Assembly: GCA_963677825.2 (NCBI GenBank) | Contig: CAXXEF010000001.1 | Location: forward strand, 248,001-312,000 | Source of the DNA: Sporobacter sp963677825 | GTDB lineage: Bacteria > Bacillota > Clostridia > Oscillospirales > Oscillospiraceae | Length of the DNA stretch: 64,000 nucleotides | Reading direction: 5' to 3' | Shown: positions 24,399 to 32,925 of the stretch, piece by piece | Numbering within the stretch: the first letter of the stretch is position 1 | Layout: each line of letters begins with the position of its first letter | Notes under the pieces: model-generated | Told to the model about the DNA's origin: nothing | Database searches by the model: none | Seen by the model: the letters and a program-made list of their open reading frames with translations, nothing else | Position numbers and translations under genes: made by a program

Positions 24399-25505
24399 GT
24401 GGATAATAAAAGAATCAATTGGCATCAGCTGCTGACCTTAACCGGCGTTGCGTCATTAGGCGGTTCGGTGCTCGCTATTTCCGCAACGGTCTCGGGCGTC
24501 GCTGAACGTGACGCCTGGATGTCGACGATCCTGGCGGTCGCCCTAGGTGTGCCGGTTATGCTTTTATTTCTTTATCTTGCGCGCAGCTGTCCAGGTATGA
24601 CACTGATCGGGATCACAAAACAAGCATTCGGCAAATGGATAGGCTTCATTATTTCGGCATTATATGTCTTGGTTTTCATGAAGATATCGTTCGATTTACC
24701 ATGGTATATCGGTAACTACTTTGGACGAATGATGCACGAAACACCGCCGGAAGCAATCAGTTTCTTTTTTGTTATTGCTATGGCCATCGGCGTGTTTTAC
24801 GGGATTGAAACGATTGCGCGCGCTACCGAAGTGTTTTTTATCGCGGTTACGGGCTTGATTATTCTAATTGTGGCGCTTCTTATTAAAGACGTTCACATTG
24901 AATATATATCGCCGACGTTGGAAAACGGTGTACTTCCGGTCGTAAAAGGCGCCTTCTTCTTAATGTGCTTCATTTCTTTTACGTCGGTCAGTTTGATGAT
25001 GATATTCCCAATACAAACAGACATTTCGCCGGGCGTCGGGACAGCACTGGTCAAAGGATTTTTATGGGCAGGCGCTGTAATTTTCGCAACAATTACAATG
25101 TCCACACTGGTGCTGGGCAGCAAGATAACGGCCATCACGTCGTATCCAACGCTTCAGCTGGCCGGTGAGATTAATATCGGTGTCGTATTTACGCGTATGG
25201 AGTATGCGGTGTCTCTCTTGTGGCTGATGTCGAATTTTACAATAAGTATTGTCTTTTTTTATGCGGCGACGAAAAGCCTTTCTGAGCTGATCGGGCTCAA
25301 AAATCACAAGCCGATCGTCCTGCCGCTGGCGATGCTTACACTTGTCATGTCGCATATCGTTTATCCCAACGCCATTTATCAAGGCAACTGGAGCACAACG
25401 GTCTATCCGCCGATGATTACGACGTTCGGCTTAGTGTTTCCGGGTGTGACGGCACTCGTCCTGATGGTGCGCCGTCGATTTGCCGGTAAGCGCGCGCGGC
25501 AATGA
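24399..25505 (+). CDS. gerAB: Spore germination permease, GerAB family (subunit B)
   Basis: 368 residues, about ten membrane helices of the APC-superfamily fold. Family features include the start INWHQLLTLTG and the PWYIGNYFGRMMHETPPEA region. The B subunit is thought to bind the germinant amino acid or nucleoside. GTG 24399 follows AGGAGG. Last gene of the operon, before the hairpin at 25577-25606. Confidence 0.92.
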   Translation: MDNKRINWHQLLTLTGVASLGGSVLAISATVSGVAERDAWMSTILAVALGVPVMLLFLYLARSCPGMTLIGITKQAFGKWIGFIISALYVLVFMKISFDLPWYIGNYFGRMMHETPPEAISFFFVIAMAIGVFYGIETIARATEVFFIAVTGLIILIVALLIKDVHIEYISPTLENGVLPVVKGAFFLMCFISFTSVSLMMIFPIQTDISPGVGTALVKGFLWAGAVIFATITMSTLVLGSKITAITSYPTLQLAGEINIGVVFTRMEYAVSLLWLMSNFTISIVFFYAATKSLSELIGLKNHKPIVLPLAMLTLVMSHIVYPNAIYQGNWSTTVYPPMITTFGLVFPGVTALVLMVRRRFAGKRARQ

Positions 25506-25576
25506 TCGCGCGCGGCATGTAAGTAATAGACTAATTATACCGCATCAGCCGTTATAATCATCGGCGGTCTTAAAAA

Positions 25577-25606
25577 GACAAGAAGCCCTTAAAAAGGGCT
25601 TCTTGT
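25577..25606. terminator. Terminator between gerAB and the ABC transporter
   Basis: ACAAGAAGCCCTT and AAGGGCTTCTTGT form a perfect 13-bp stem with a 3-base loop. The T-run (CTTTTTAAG) is on the minus strand, so it suits the ABC genes better than gerAB. Confidence 0.75.
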
Positions 25607-25641
25607 GGATTAACGGTATGGTGATTTCAAGGTGAGCGGAT

Positions 25642-26496
25642 TCATTTTCTCTTGCGTGACAGGCTGACGATCGACAGGGCAAAGAACACAGCGATCGTCG
25701 CAAGCAGTACGGTGATACTGGTCAGCGGCGTAACGTCGCCGCTGCCGAAGTCGAATGTCACACCCATGAAATGCTTGAAGTCGGTGACGGCGTCAGCAGG
25801 GGCACCGGCAAACGTCGCCGAGATTGGATCGGCCATCATGATTTGCCGTAAAAGCGACGCCGAATGAGAAACGGGGAACACACGTACCAGCCATTGAACA
25901 GCATCAGGAAGCTGGCCGATCGGCAGGTAAATGCCCGTCAAAAAACCAATGAGCGTACCGATGATCGTGCTGGCCGTTGCAAAAGCGTTGGTGCTTTTGA
26001 AAAACGAGACAACAAACAAGACGATCGACGTATTGGCCAGCGTGGTGAGCAGAATCAGTCCAAAAACCTTGAGCAGTGCTATGGCGCCCAGCAGCTCGCC
26101 GCCGCCGGCGATGATATAAATCTCCGCGAGCACAAGCGTTAAGACGGTCATAATAATGCCGACGATGTACGCGCTGACGATATAGCCGGCAGCCAGGCTG
26201 CGGCGGCTGATGGGCGAGGCGTAAAAGTCTTTCGATATCTTCTTGACTTTATCGTCAACCATCGTGCCGAAGGCACCCATCGTTGTTGTCATGGAGGTAA
26301 CGGCCAGAAGCCCTGACATAATCCAGCTATCCATCAGATACCGTACACCTGTAAGATTGCCCATACTTGACGACCAGACATCGCCGAGAAACAGCACATA
26401 CAGGCCGATGATGATGAAGACGGCCATCAGTGAAAAGAAGACGGAGGTTTTATCGCGGAAATAAAGTTTAAGATTGCGTTTAGCGAAAGCGATCAT
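25642..26496 (-). CDS. ABC transporter permease (ABC-2 type)
   Basis: 284 residues with six membrane segments; starts MIAFAKRNLKLYFRDKTSVFFSLM, the ABC-2 pattern, followed by an external loop and the conserved helix GIYLPIGQLPDAVQWLVRVFPVSH. It forms the membrane part of an exporter of drug or antibiotic type. It overlaps the ATPase gene by four bases (ATGA). Substrate unknown. Confidence 0.9.
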   Translation of the reverse strand: MIAFAKRNLKLYFRDKTSVFFSLMAVFIIIGLYVLFLGDVWSSSMGNLTGVRYLMDSWIMSGLLAVTSMTTTMGAFGTMVDDKVKKISKDFYASPISRRSLAAGYIVSAYIVGIIMTVLTLVLAEIYIIAGGGELLGAIALLKVFGLILLTTLANTSIVLFVVSFFKSTNAFATASTIIGTLIGFLTGIYLPIGQLPDAVQWLVRVFPVSHSASLLRQIMMADPISATFAGAPADAVTDFKHFMGVTFDFGSGDVTPLTSITVLLATIAVFFALSIVSLSRKRK

Positions 26497-27407
26497 TCCC
26501 GTATCTCCTTTCCGGTTATGGCAATGAACGCATCGTCCATCGTACCTTTGGTGACTTCTAAGCCGGTGATATCTGCCTTGAACTGCTCAATGACCGGCAC
26601 AGCCGCGTATGTGGACGGGATGGATATGACAATTTGATCGGCGGTAATTTTATAATCATAGCCCGTTGCATCCAGTCGCTGGCGTAACGCTTCGGGCTCA
26701 GACACGACAAGCGTAAGCTTGTCGCTGGTGTAGGCTTCCTTCAGCTCGGCCGGCGAGCCCTTGGCGACGATCGACCCGTCGTCGATGACCATGACGTAGT
26801 CGGCACCGGCGGCCTCTTCCATGTAGTGGGTTGTTAAGAAGACCGTCATGCCGGTTTTCTTTTGCAGCGCGGTGATTGTCTCCCAGACGTTTTTGCGTGT
26901 CTGCGGGTCCAGGCCGGTCGTCGGCTCATCGAGGAAGAGAATCTTCGGCGTATTGACGAGCGCGCGCGAAATATCGCACCGGCGGCGCTGACCGCCCGAC
27001 AGCTTGCCGTACGGCCGCTTGAGGATATCGGTGATACCGGTGATACGTGCGGCATCGGCCACGGCGTCCGACAGCGCCTGACCGGTCAACCCGTAGAAGC
27101 TGCCGCGTGTTTTCAGATTTTCTTCGACGGTAAGCAGGTTGTCGAGCAGATTGTCCTGAAACACAGCGCCGATCACCGAGCGGATCGCGTTGTCTTCTTC
27201 ACCGAGGACGTGCCCGTCGACGGTAACACGGCCGGCGTCCGGCTTCAAAAACGTACAGATAACGTCAATCGTCGTCGATTTGCCGGCGCCGTTCGGACCG
27301 AGAAACGCAAAAATACGACCGCGCTCGACGTGAAAATCGATCCCTTTGACGGCGTGGACATTTCCGTAGGATTTTTTTAGTCCGCTGACTTCAATAATAG
27401 AATTCAC
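26493..27407 (-). CDS. ABC transporter ATP-binding protein (DrrA/CcmA-type)
   Basis: 304 residues from GTG 27407, which has AGGA and GGTGG upstream; the in-frame extension to 27485 is unlikely because the promoter lies inside it. Walker A GPNGAGKST, signature KLSGGQRRR, Walker B ILFLDEPTTGLD, H-loop TTHYMEEA. The C-terminal DUF4162-like domain (VVSEPEALRQRL onwards) fits daunorubicin-resistance-type exporters. Pairs with the permease gene downstream. Confidence 0.92.
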   Translation of the reverse strand: MNSIIEVSGLKKSYGNVHAVKGIDFHVERGRIFAFLGPNGAGKSTTIDVICTFLKPDAGRVTVDGHVLGEEDNAIRSVIGAVFQDNLLDNLLTVEENLKTRGSFYGLTGQALSDAVADAARITGITDILKRPYGKLSGGQRRRCDISRALVNTPKILFLDEPTTGLDPQTRKNVWETITALQKKTGMTVFLTTHYMEEAAGADYVMVIDDGSIVAKGSPAELKEAYTSDKLTLVVSEPEALRQRLDATGYDYKITADQIVISIPSTYAAVPVIEQFKADITGLEVTKGTMDDAFIAITGKEIRE

Positions 27408-27446
27408 CAACCCACCATCCTTTTTGATATAGTCGCTTATTGTAAA

Positions 27447-27475
27447 ATAATAACACAACTCTAGATGTCTTACAA
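27447..27475 (-). promoter_or_regulatory. Sigma-A promoter of the ABC transporter operon
   Basis: On the minus strand: TTGTAA (27475-27470), 17 bases, TATTAT (27452-27447). Confidence 0.7.
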
Positions 27476-27537
27476 TTAAAGCCATGTTAAAATCGCAAGA
27501 TGCGGCGGACGAAGCACTATTGTTTTTGGCTTAAGCA

Positions 27538-27566
27538 TTGAAAAGCGATAATGGCAGCGATATACT
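27538..27566 (+). promoter_or_regulatory. Sigma-A promoter of the MFS transporter
   Basis: TTGAAA (27538-27543), 17 bases, TATACT (27561-27566). Confidence 0.7.
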
Positions 27567-27598
27567 GTATGTAAAAGAAAAGCAGGAAGGTATATCGC

Positions 27599-28873
27599 TT
27601 GAGTAATGAAAAAGGCGCCGGTGCGACAGGAAATCCGTTTTCCGTGCTCCGGCATCCCGGTTTTCGGTATTACTGGCTCGGTATGGTTATTTCAACGACC
27701 GGCACATGGATGCAAAATACGGCACAACCGCTACTGGCGCTGAAGATGACCGGTTCGCCGTTCTTGCTGAGCCTGATCAGCGCGCTTCAGTTTACACCGG
27801 TGTTGCTGTTTTCGCTCTTTGCCGGTGTGATCGTCGACCGATTGAAAAAGAAGAATATTCTTATTGCCACGCAGATTGTGATGATGCTTACTACCTTCGC
27901 ACTCGCCATATTATACGCGACCGGCAACATACAATATTGGCATCTGATCGTCTCTGCGACGATGTTGGGCTTTGCCAATGCGTTTGACATGCCGGCACGG
28001 CAATCTTTTGTTATCGAGCTTGTCGGCCCGTCGGATCTGTCAAAAGGCATCGCGCTCAATTCCGCGCAGTTTAACCTTGCTCGGATCGTCGGCCCGGCGC
28101 TTGCCGGTCTCGTCATGGCGCAGTGGGGTATCGGCGCGTGTTTTTTCATCAACGCCATCAGCTTTGGCGCGGTCATTGCAGGGCTGATTTTTGTCAAGCC
28201 GCGGCTGATTGAGAAGATACCGATGCCGACAAAAAATGTCTTTATTAATATCGGTGCGGGAATGCGGTTTATTTTCACACGCTACACGTTGTTTATGCCG
28301 CTGCTTTTTATCACCGTCGCTGCGACGTTTGCAATGAATACAAACGTACTCGTGCCGGTCTTTGCCGAAAAAGTGCTCAAACTGGATGAGCTCGGTTACG
28401 GTCTGCTGATGGCTTCGGGCGGTGTCGGCGCGCTGATCGGTGCGCTGGCGATGGCAATGGTTAGTAAAAAAGGTATTCGGAAAGCTTTTATTTATCAGTT
28501 CCCAATACTCGTCGCTGTGATCATCGTGTTCATCGGGATATCCGGCGTGTTCGCGCTCACGGCGATACTGCTTGCCGTGTCCAGTTTTTTCTTCATGATT
28601 TTCATGGCCAGCGTCAACACGACGATGCAGCTGGGCGCAACAGACGAGTTCCGCGGGCGCGTCATGAGCGTATACACACTTGTCGTTGCAGGCTCGACGC
28701 CGCTGGGTAACTTATTTGCCGGCGCCATTGCCGATCGATACGGCGCAGGTATGAGCTTCGTCGTTTGCGGCCTGGTCATCATAGGTCTGCTGGTGCCGAT
28801 GTATTTTCTGCGCCTCAGGTTTGAGAAAAAACTCAGCGAAAGCGCCCAATCATCCGCACAAGCCGGAGATTGA
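27599..28873 (+). CDS. MFS transporter (EntS/MFS_3-like exporter)
   Basis: 424 residues with twelve membrane segments. It begins after AGGAAGG with TTG 27599. The pattern FRYYWLGMVISTTGTWMQ, the conserved loop FAGVIVDRLKKKN and DMPARQSFVIELVG belong to the MFS_3 (enterobactin exporter EntS-like) branch. Predicted proton-coupled efflux of an unknown compound. Divergent from the ABC exporter operon, so the two export systems share a 190-base control region. Confidence 0.88.
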   Translation: MSNEKGAGATGNPFSVLRHPGFRYYWLGMVISTTGTWMQNTAQPLLALKMTGSPFLLSLISALQFTPVLLFSLFAGVIVDRLKKKNILIATQIVMMLTTFALAILYATGNIQYWHLIVSATMLGFANAFDMPARQSFVIELVGPSDLSKGIALNSAQFNLARIVGPALAGLVMAQWGIGACFFINAISFGAVIAGLIFVKPRLIEKIPMPTKNVFINIGAGMRFIFTRYTLFMPLLFITVAATFAMNTNVLVPVFAEKVLKLDELGYGLLMASGGVGALIGALAMAMVSKKGIRKAFIYQFPILVAVIIVFIGISGVFALTAILLAVSSFFFMIFMASVNTTMQLGATDEFRGRVMSVYTLVVAGSTPLGNLFAGAIADRYGAGMSFVVCGLVIIGLLVPMYFLRLRFEKKLSESAQSSAQAGD

Positions 28874-28988
28874 TATCAATGAAACGCGGTGGATATGTCA
28901 AGACGCATAACGCTGTTCGGTGCGTCGCACCGGCGCGTCCCGCGGCATATATTAATTATAAATAGTGAATAAAAATCGATTCTTTTTC

Positions 28989-29017
28989 TTGATAAATCTA
29001 CCTAAATCAAGTACAAT
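28989..29017 (+). promoter_or_regulatory. Sigma-A promoter of lysA with an internal inverted repeat
   Basis: TTGATA (28989-28994), 17 bases, TACAAT (29012-29017). An inverted repeat CTTGAT (28988-28993) and ATCAAG (29006-29011) spans the spacer and may be an operator. Confidence 0.7.
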
Positions 29018-29063
29018 GCGATATAAACATAAAGGGATTCGGATATTGGTCAGGGGATAGTTA

Positions 29064-30302
29064 ATGAAGAACACGTTTGTAACAAAAGATCAGCTGGAAG
29101 AGATAACAAAGACATACCCGACGCCTTTCCATTTGTACGATGAGAAGGGCATTCGCGAGAATGTACGCCGTCTGCGCGCGGCTTTTTCGTGGAATCCGGG
29201 ATTTAAGGAATATTTTGCTGTCAAAGCGACACCGACGCCCGCCATCCTGCGCCTCTTGCGCGAGGAAGGCTGCGGCGTGGACTGCGCGTCGCTCACGGAA
29301 CTGATGATGAGTGAGCGGTGCGGCTTTTCGGGCAGCGAGATCATGTTCTCGTCGAATGTGACGCCGGCAGAGGAGTATCAGAAGGCCTTTGAGCTCGGCG
29401 CGATTATCAATCTGGATGACATCACGCACATTGATTTTCTAAAAGAGGCAGCAGGCATCCCGAAAACAATCTGCTGCCGGTTTAATCCGGGCGGTTATTT
29501 TTCGGTTGCCAATCAGATTATGGATAACCCGAACGATGCCAAATACGGCATGACGCCGTTGCAGATTATCGAGGCGTACAAGCGCCTGATGGATCTCGGC
29601 GCGGAGCAGTTCGGCATCCACGCATTTTTAGCCAGCAATACGCTGACGAATGAGTATTATCCACAGTTGGCGGCGCAGCTGTTTGAGCTGGCGGTCGACT
29701 TGAAACGTGAAACAGGTGCGGATATCCGGTTCATCAATTTGTCCGGCGGCATCGGTATTCCGTATCAGCCGGATCAGGAGCCCAACGACATCATGATCAT
29801 CGGCGAGGGCGTCCGCAAGGCGTACGAGCAGATCCTGGGGCCGGCCGGTATGGACGATATCGCCATCTTTACGGAGCTCGGGCGCTTCGTCACCGGTCCG
29901 TACGGCTGCCTTGTGACGCGTGCCGTGCACGAAAAGCACATTTTCAAGGAATATATCGGCGTCGACGCGAGCGCGTGTGACCTGATGCGCCCGGCGATCT
30001 ACGGGGCGTATCATCATATCACCGTCATGGGCAAGGAAACAGCGCCGGCCGACCAGGTGTACGACGTTACCGGGTCGCTATGTGAAAACAACGATAAATT
30101 CGCCGTCGAGCGCACGCTGCCGAAGGTTGATATGGGCGACTTGCTTGTTATCCACGATGCCGGCGCGCACGGCCGCGCGATGGGATACAACTACAACGGC
30201 AAGCTGCGCTCAGCGGAGCTGCTGCTCAAAGAAGACGGCTCCGTCGAACTGATTCGCCGCGCCGAAACAGCAGAAGATTACTTCGCAACAGCGATATTTT
30301 AA
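29064..30302 (+). CDS. lysA: Diaminopimelate decarboxylase family protein
   Basis: 412 residues, alanine-racemase fold (type III PLP). The PLP lysine is Lys54 in FAVKATP; GGIGIPY and ELGRFVTGP form the phosphate-binding and specificity regions; GSLCENNDKFA carries the Cys-Glu pair from the neighbouring subunit. It should convert meso-diaminopimelate to lysine. One deviation: the usual HIGSQ segment reads HAFLASN, so a related amino-acid decarboxylase remains possible. SD AGGGGA precedes ATG 29064. Own promoter; proA follows after 49 bases. Confidence 0.85.
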   Translation: MKNTFVTKDQLEEITKTYPTPFHLYDEKGIRENVRRLRAAFSWNPGFKEYFAVKATPTPAILRLLREEGCGVDCASLTELMMSERCGFSGSEIMFSSNVTPAEEYQKAFELGAIINLDDITHIDFLKEAAGIPKTICCRFNPGGYFSVANQIMDNPNDAKYGMTPLQIIEAYKRLMDLGAEQFGIHAFLASNTLTNEYYPQLAAQLFELAVDLKRETGADIRFINLSGGIGIPYQPDQEPNDIMIIGEGVRKAYEQILGPAGMDDIAIFTELGRFVTGPYGCLVTRAVHEKHIFKEYIGVDASACDLMRPAIYGAYHHITVMGKETAPADQVYDVTGSLCENNDKFAVERTLPKVDMGDLLVIHDAGAHGRAMGYNYNGKLRSAELLLKEDGSVELIRRAETAEDYFATAIF

Positions 30303-30351
30303 AGCATAAACAGATAACGACCAATTACCCGATGAAAGGAGCGGATCGCCT

Positions 30352-31599
30352 GTGACAGCCATTGAAAAGCAAGGGCGACTGGCCAAAGAAGCGTCCATGA
30401 CGCTGATGACGTGCGGTACGAGCGCGAAGAATAAGGCGCTTGGCGCGATTGCCGACGCGCTGCTTGCGCACACGACAGAGATTCTCGAGGCCAACGCGCT
30501 GGACATGCAAAGGGCCAAAGAAAACAATATGAAAGCGTCCTTGATGGATCGGCTGCTGCTGACCGAGCCGCGCATCGCCGGTATTGCCGACAGCGTGCGT
30601 GAGGTCATCGCGCTGGAAGACCCAATCGGTCAGGTGGACAAGATGGGCACGCGGCCGAACGGGCTGACGATCGGGCGGCGCAGGGTGCCGCTGGGTGTCA
30701 TCGCGATCATCTACGAGTCGCGCCCGAACGTCACGGTCGACGCGGCTGTCTTGTGTCTCAAGGCCGGCAATGCCGTCATTTTACGCGGCGGCAAGGAAGC
30801 GTTCAATTCCAATAATGCGCTGATGAACATCATGCGAGCGGCCATTGCCGCGTCCGGCCTGCCGGAGGACGCCGTCTCGCTTGTACAAGACACAACGCGT
30901 GACAGCGTGACCCAGGTGCTCAACCTTACGGGATACATCGACGTGTTGATTCCGCGCGGCGGGGCCGGGCTTATCCGCACCGTCGTCGATAACGCGAAGG
31001 TACCGGTTATCGAAACAGGTGTCGGCAATTGCCACATCTACGTCGAGCAGTCGGCGGACCTCGATATGGGCGCTGCCATCATCAACAATGCCAAAACCTC
31101 GCGCCCGTCGGTATGCAACGCCGCCGAGACGTTGCTCGTCGACCGGTCGATCGCCAAAGCATTTCTGCCCAAGGCGAAGGCGCTGCTTGACGAGAAGAAC
31201 ACCCAGCTGCGCGGCTGCCCTGAAACAGCGGCGATCCTCGGCGACGCGGTCGTCCCGGCGACGGACGAGGACTACTGGACGGAATACGGCGATTACATCC
31301 TCGCTGTCAAGGTCGTATCCGACCTCGACGAGGCGATTGCGCATATCAATAAGTACAGCTCAAGACACTCCGAAGCGATCGTGACAAGTGATTACGCGTC
31401 CAGCCAGAAGTTTCTGGATGCTATTGACGCCGCGGCAGTTTACGTCAATGCGTCGACGCGTTTTACAGACGGCGGGGTATTCGGCCTCGGCGCCGAAATC
31501 GGCATCTCGACGCAGAAAATGCATGCGCGCGGCCCGATGGGTCTCGAGCAGCTTACCAGCTCCAAATATATTATTTACGGCAACGGACAAATTCGGTAA
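30352..31599 (+). CDS. proA: Glutamate-5-semialdehyde dehydrogenase (gamma-glutamyl phosphate reductase)
   Basis: 415 residues from GTG 30352 (SD AAAGGAG). Second step of proline synthesis: NADPH reduction of glutamyl-5-phosphate. The catalytic Cys is at about 255 in SRPSVCNAAET; NNAKTS precedes it, and YESRPNVTVDA and ILRGGKEA fit the family. proB, usually adjacent, is absent from this window. Terminator at 31616-31645. Confidence 0.95.
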   Translation: MTAIEKQGRLAKEASMTLMTCGTSAKNKALGAIADALLAHTTEILEANALDMQRAKENNMKASLMDRLLLTEPRIAGIADSVREVIALEDPIGQVDKMGTRPNGLTIGRRRVPLGVIAIIYESRPNVTVDAAVLCLKAGNAVILRGGKEAFNSNNALMNIMRAAIAASGLPEDAVSLVQDTTRDSVTQVLNLTGYIDVLIPRGGAGLIRTVVDNAKVPVIETGVGNCHIYVEQSADLDMGAAIINNAKTSRPSVCNAAETLLVDRSIAKAFLPKAKALLDEKNTQLRGCPETAAILGDAVVPATDEDYWTEYGDYILAVKVVSDLDEAIAHINKYSSRHSEAIVTSDYASSQKFLDAIDAAAVYVNASTRFTDGGVFGLGAEIGISTQKMHARGPMGLEQLTSSKYIIYGNGQIR

Positions 31600-31615
31600 C
31601 AAATACAACCGAAAG

Positions 31616-31645
31616 AAGACGCGCCGGAAACGGCGCGTCTTTTTA
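31616..31645 (+). terminator. Rho-independent terminator of proA
   Basis: AAGACGCGCCG and CGGCGCGTCTT around GAAA, followed by TTTTT. Confidence 0.9.
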
Positions 31646-31659
31646 TTACGGTTTTGTTG

Positions 31660-32661
31660 TTATTGCACGGCCCAGGTCAGAAGCGAGCCACGCGTGTCGA
31701 GCAGATCCATGGATGCCGTGAGCATTTCCGCCGCGTCGGCGCGCGTGACGAGTGCGCTGTAAGAGGTTGTACCCATAACCGGCAGGATGTCAACAGCCGT
31801 CAGATTTACCTCGGCTTGATAAGCCCAGGCGGGACAGGCGTCTGCGCTGACCGTACTGACGCTGACGACATCTGTTACTTGCAGGATGTTGTTGAGCAGC
31901 ACGGCCGCTTCAGCAAATGTGATCGGCTCGCAGGAGGCGAAGACAAGACGTCCTTCGTCGTTTTTAAAACCGCGGACCAATCCATTCATCAGCGCGGTGG
32001 AGATATACGGCTTGGCCCAGACCGGGGTCGACGCGTCGTCCGAGAAGCCGGTGCGTGTAATACCCTCCAGTGTGTCGGCGCCTGCCATCTGCAGGCACAT
32101 CGTCAGAAATTCCCCGCGTGTGACGAGCGCATCGGGCCGGAAGAAAAACTCATTGCCGAGCTGCTCGCCGATCAGGATGCCTTCTTCGGCCAGCACGAGC
32201 GCGGCATAGTGTGCGCCGTTACCGAGCATGTCCGAATAGGTCATCTTCGTGGCCTGCTTGCGGATGGTGACGGTCACTGTCGCGCTGCCGGAGACATTTC
32301 CGTTTGCGTCAACGGCGACATAGGTGAACGTGTCGGTACCCTTTTTATTTTCCGAGGGCGTATACGTGAAGCTGCCGTCTTCTTCGGCTTTGACGTCACC
32401 CTTTTTCGGTGCGGAAGTTACCTCAAAGGTGACTGTGTCGCCGTCGGGATCGGTTGCTTCAAACTGTCCCGTGACGGCGATGTTGCGAAACGTTGTCAGC
32501 TCCAGATTCTTCGCAATTGGGCTGGAATTACTCGAGATAACGGCGATGATTTCCGGGCCGGCGGCAAGGCCCGTCGCGCCGGCGCACACGAAGCCGGATG
32601 ACAGGGCAATCAGTAATATCGCGGCGACAGCGCGCATTTTGACACGTTTTTGTTTATGCAT
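31660..32661 (-). CDS. SLH-domain surface protein with a cadherin-like/Big_9-type domain
   Basis: 333 residues. Signal peptide (KMRAVAAILLIALSSGFVCAGA), then an Ig-like domain near 45-130 with the DPDGDTVTFEV start and GSFTYTPSENKKGTDTFTYVA core, then three SLH repeats (about 145-195, 205-262, 270-325). SLH repeats bind secondary wall polymer, so the protein is probably displayed on the cell wall. SD GGAGG precedes ATG 32661. Monocistronic and convergent with proA. Confidence 0.9.
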   Translation of the reverse strand: MHKQKRVKMRAVAAILLIALSSGFVCAGATGLAAGPEIIAVISSNSSPIAKNLELTTFRNIAVTGQFEATDPDGDTVTFEVTSAPKKGDVKAEEDGSFTYTPSENKKGTDTFTYVAVDANGNVSGSATVTVTIRKQATKMTYSDMLGNGAHYAALVLAEEGILIGEQLGNEFFFRPDALVTRGEFLTMCLQMAGADTLEGITRTGFSDDASTPVWAKPYISTALMNGLVRGFKNDEGRLVFASCEPITFAEAAVLLNNILQVTDVVSVSTVSADACPAWAYQAEVNLTAVDILPVMGTTSYSALVTRADAAEMLTASMDLLDTRGSLLTWAVQ

Positions 32662-32859
32662 GATGATGACCTCCGTAATGCGGATTATTCGTTTGATACG
32701 CGCAGCCGTCTGTGGCGCGGCTGGCGGATTATGACAATAGCATTTACCGGAAATTACCGTTTATACAGTGCAGTGAGAAAAAAGTGATAAAATGCGGGAA
32801 TTCCCATTTGGTATCAAGAAGTCAAAATGCAATATCCACGCATGCTCGATGCGTTTTTG

Positions 32860-32888
32860 TTGACATTGTGGCCGTGAGGCACTATTAT
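32860..32888 (+). promoter_or_regulatory. Sigma-A promoter of citrate synthase
   Basis: TTGACA (32860-32865), 17 bases, TATTAT (32883-32888). Confidence 0.85.
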
Positions 32889-32925
32889 TATTACACTTAT
32901 GCTATTTTGAAAGGATGAGATTGCA

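Noticed and set aside
28868..28880. Palindrome ATTGATATCAAT after the MFS gene
   Set aside because: It overlaps the stop codon, is AT-rich and short, and has no T-run; probably chance.
28880..29060. Lysine riboswitch before lysA
   Set aside because: The promoter lies only about 45 bases before the start codon, leaving no room for a lysine riboswitch.
31654..32601. 315-codon plus-strand frame opposite the SLH protein gene
   Set aside because: The minus strand encodes signal peptide, Ig-like domain and SLH repeats; the plus frame has no recognisable features.
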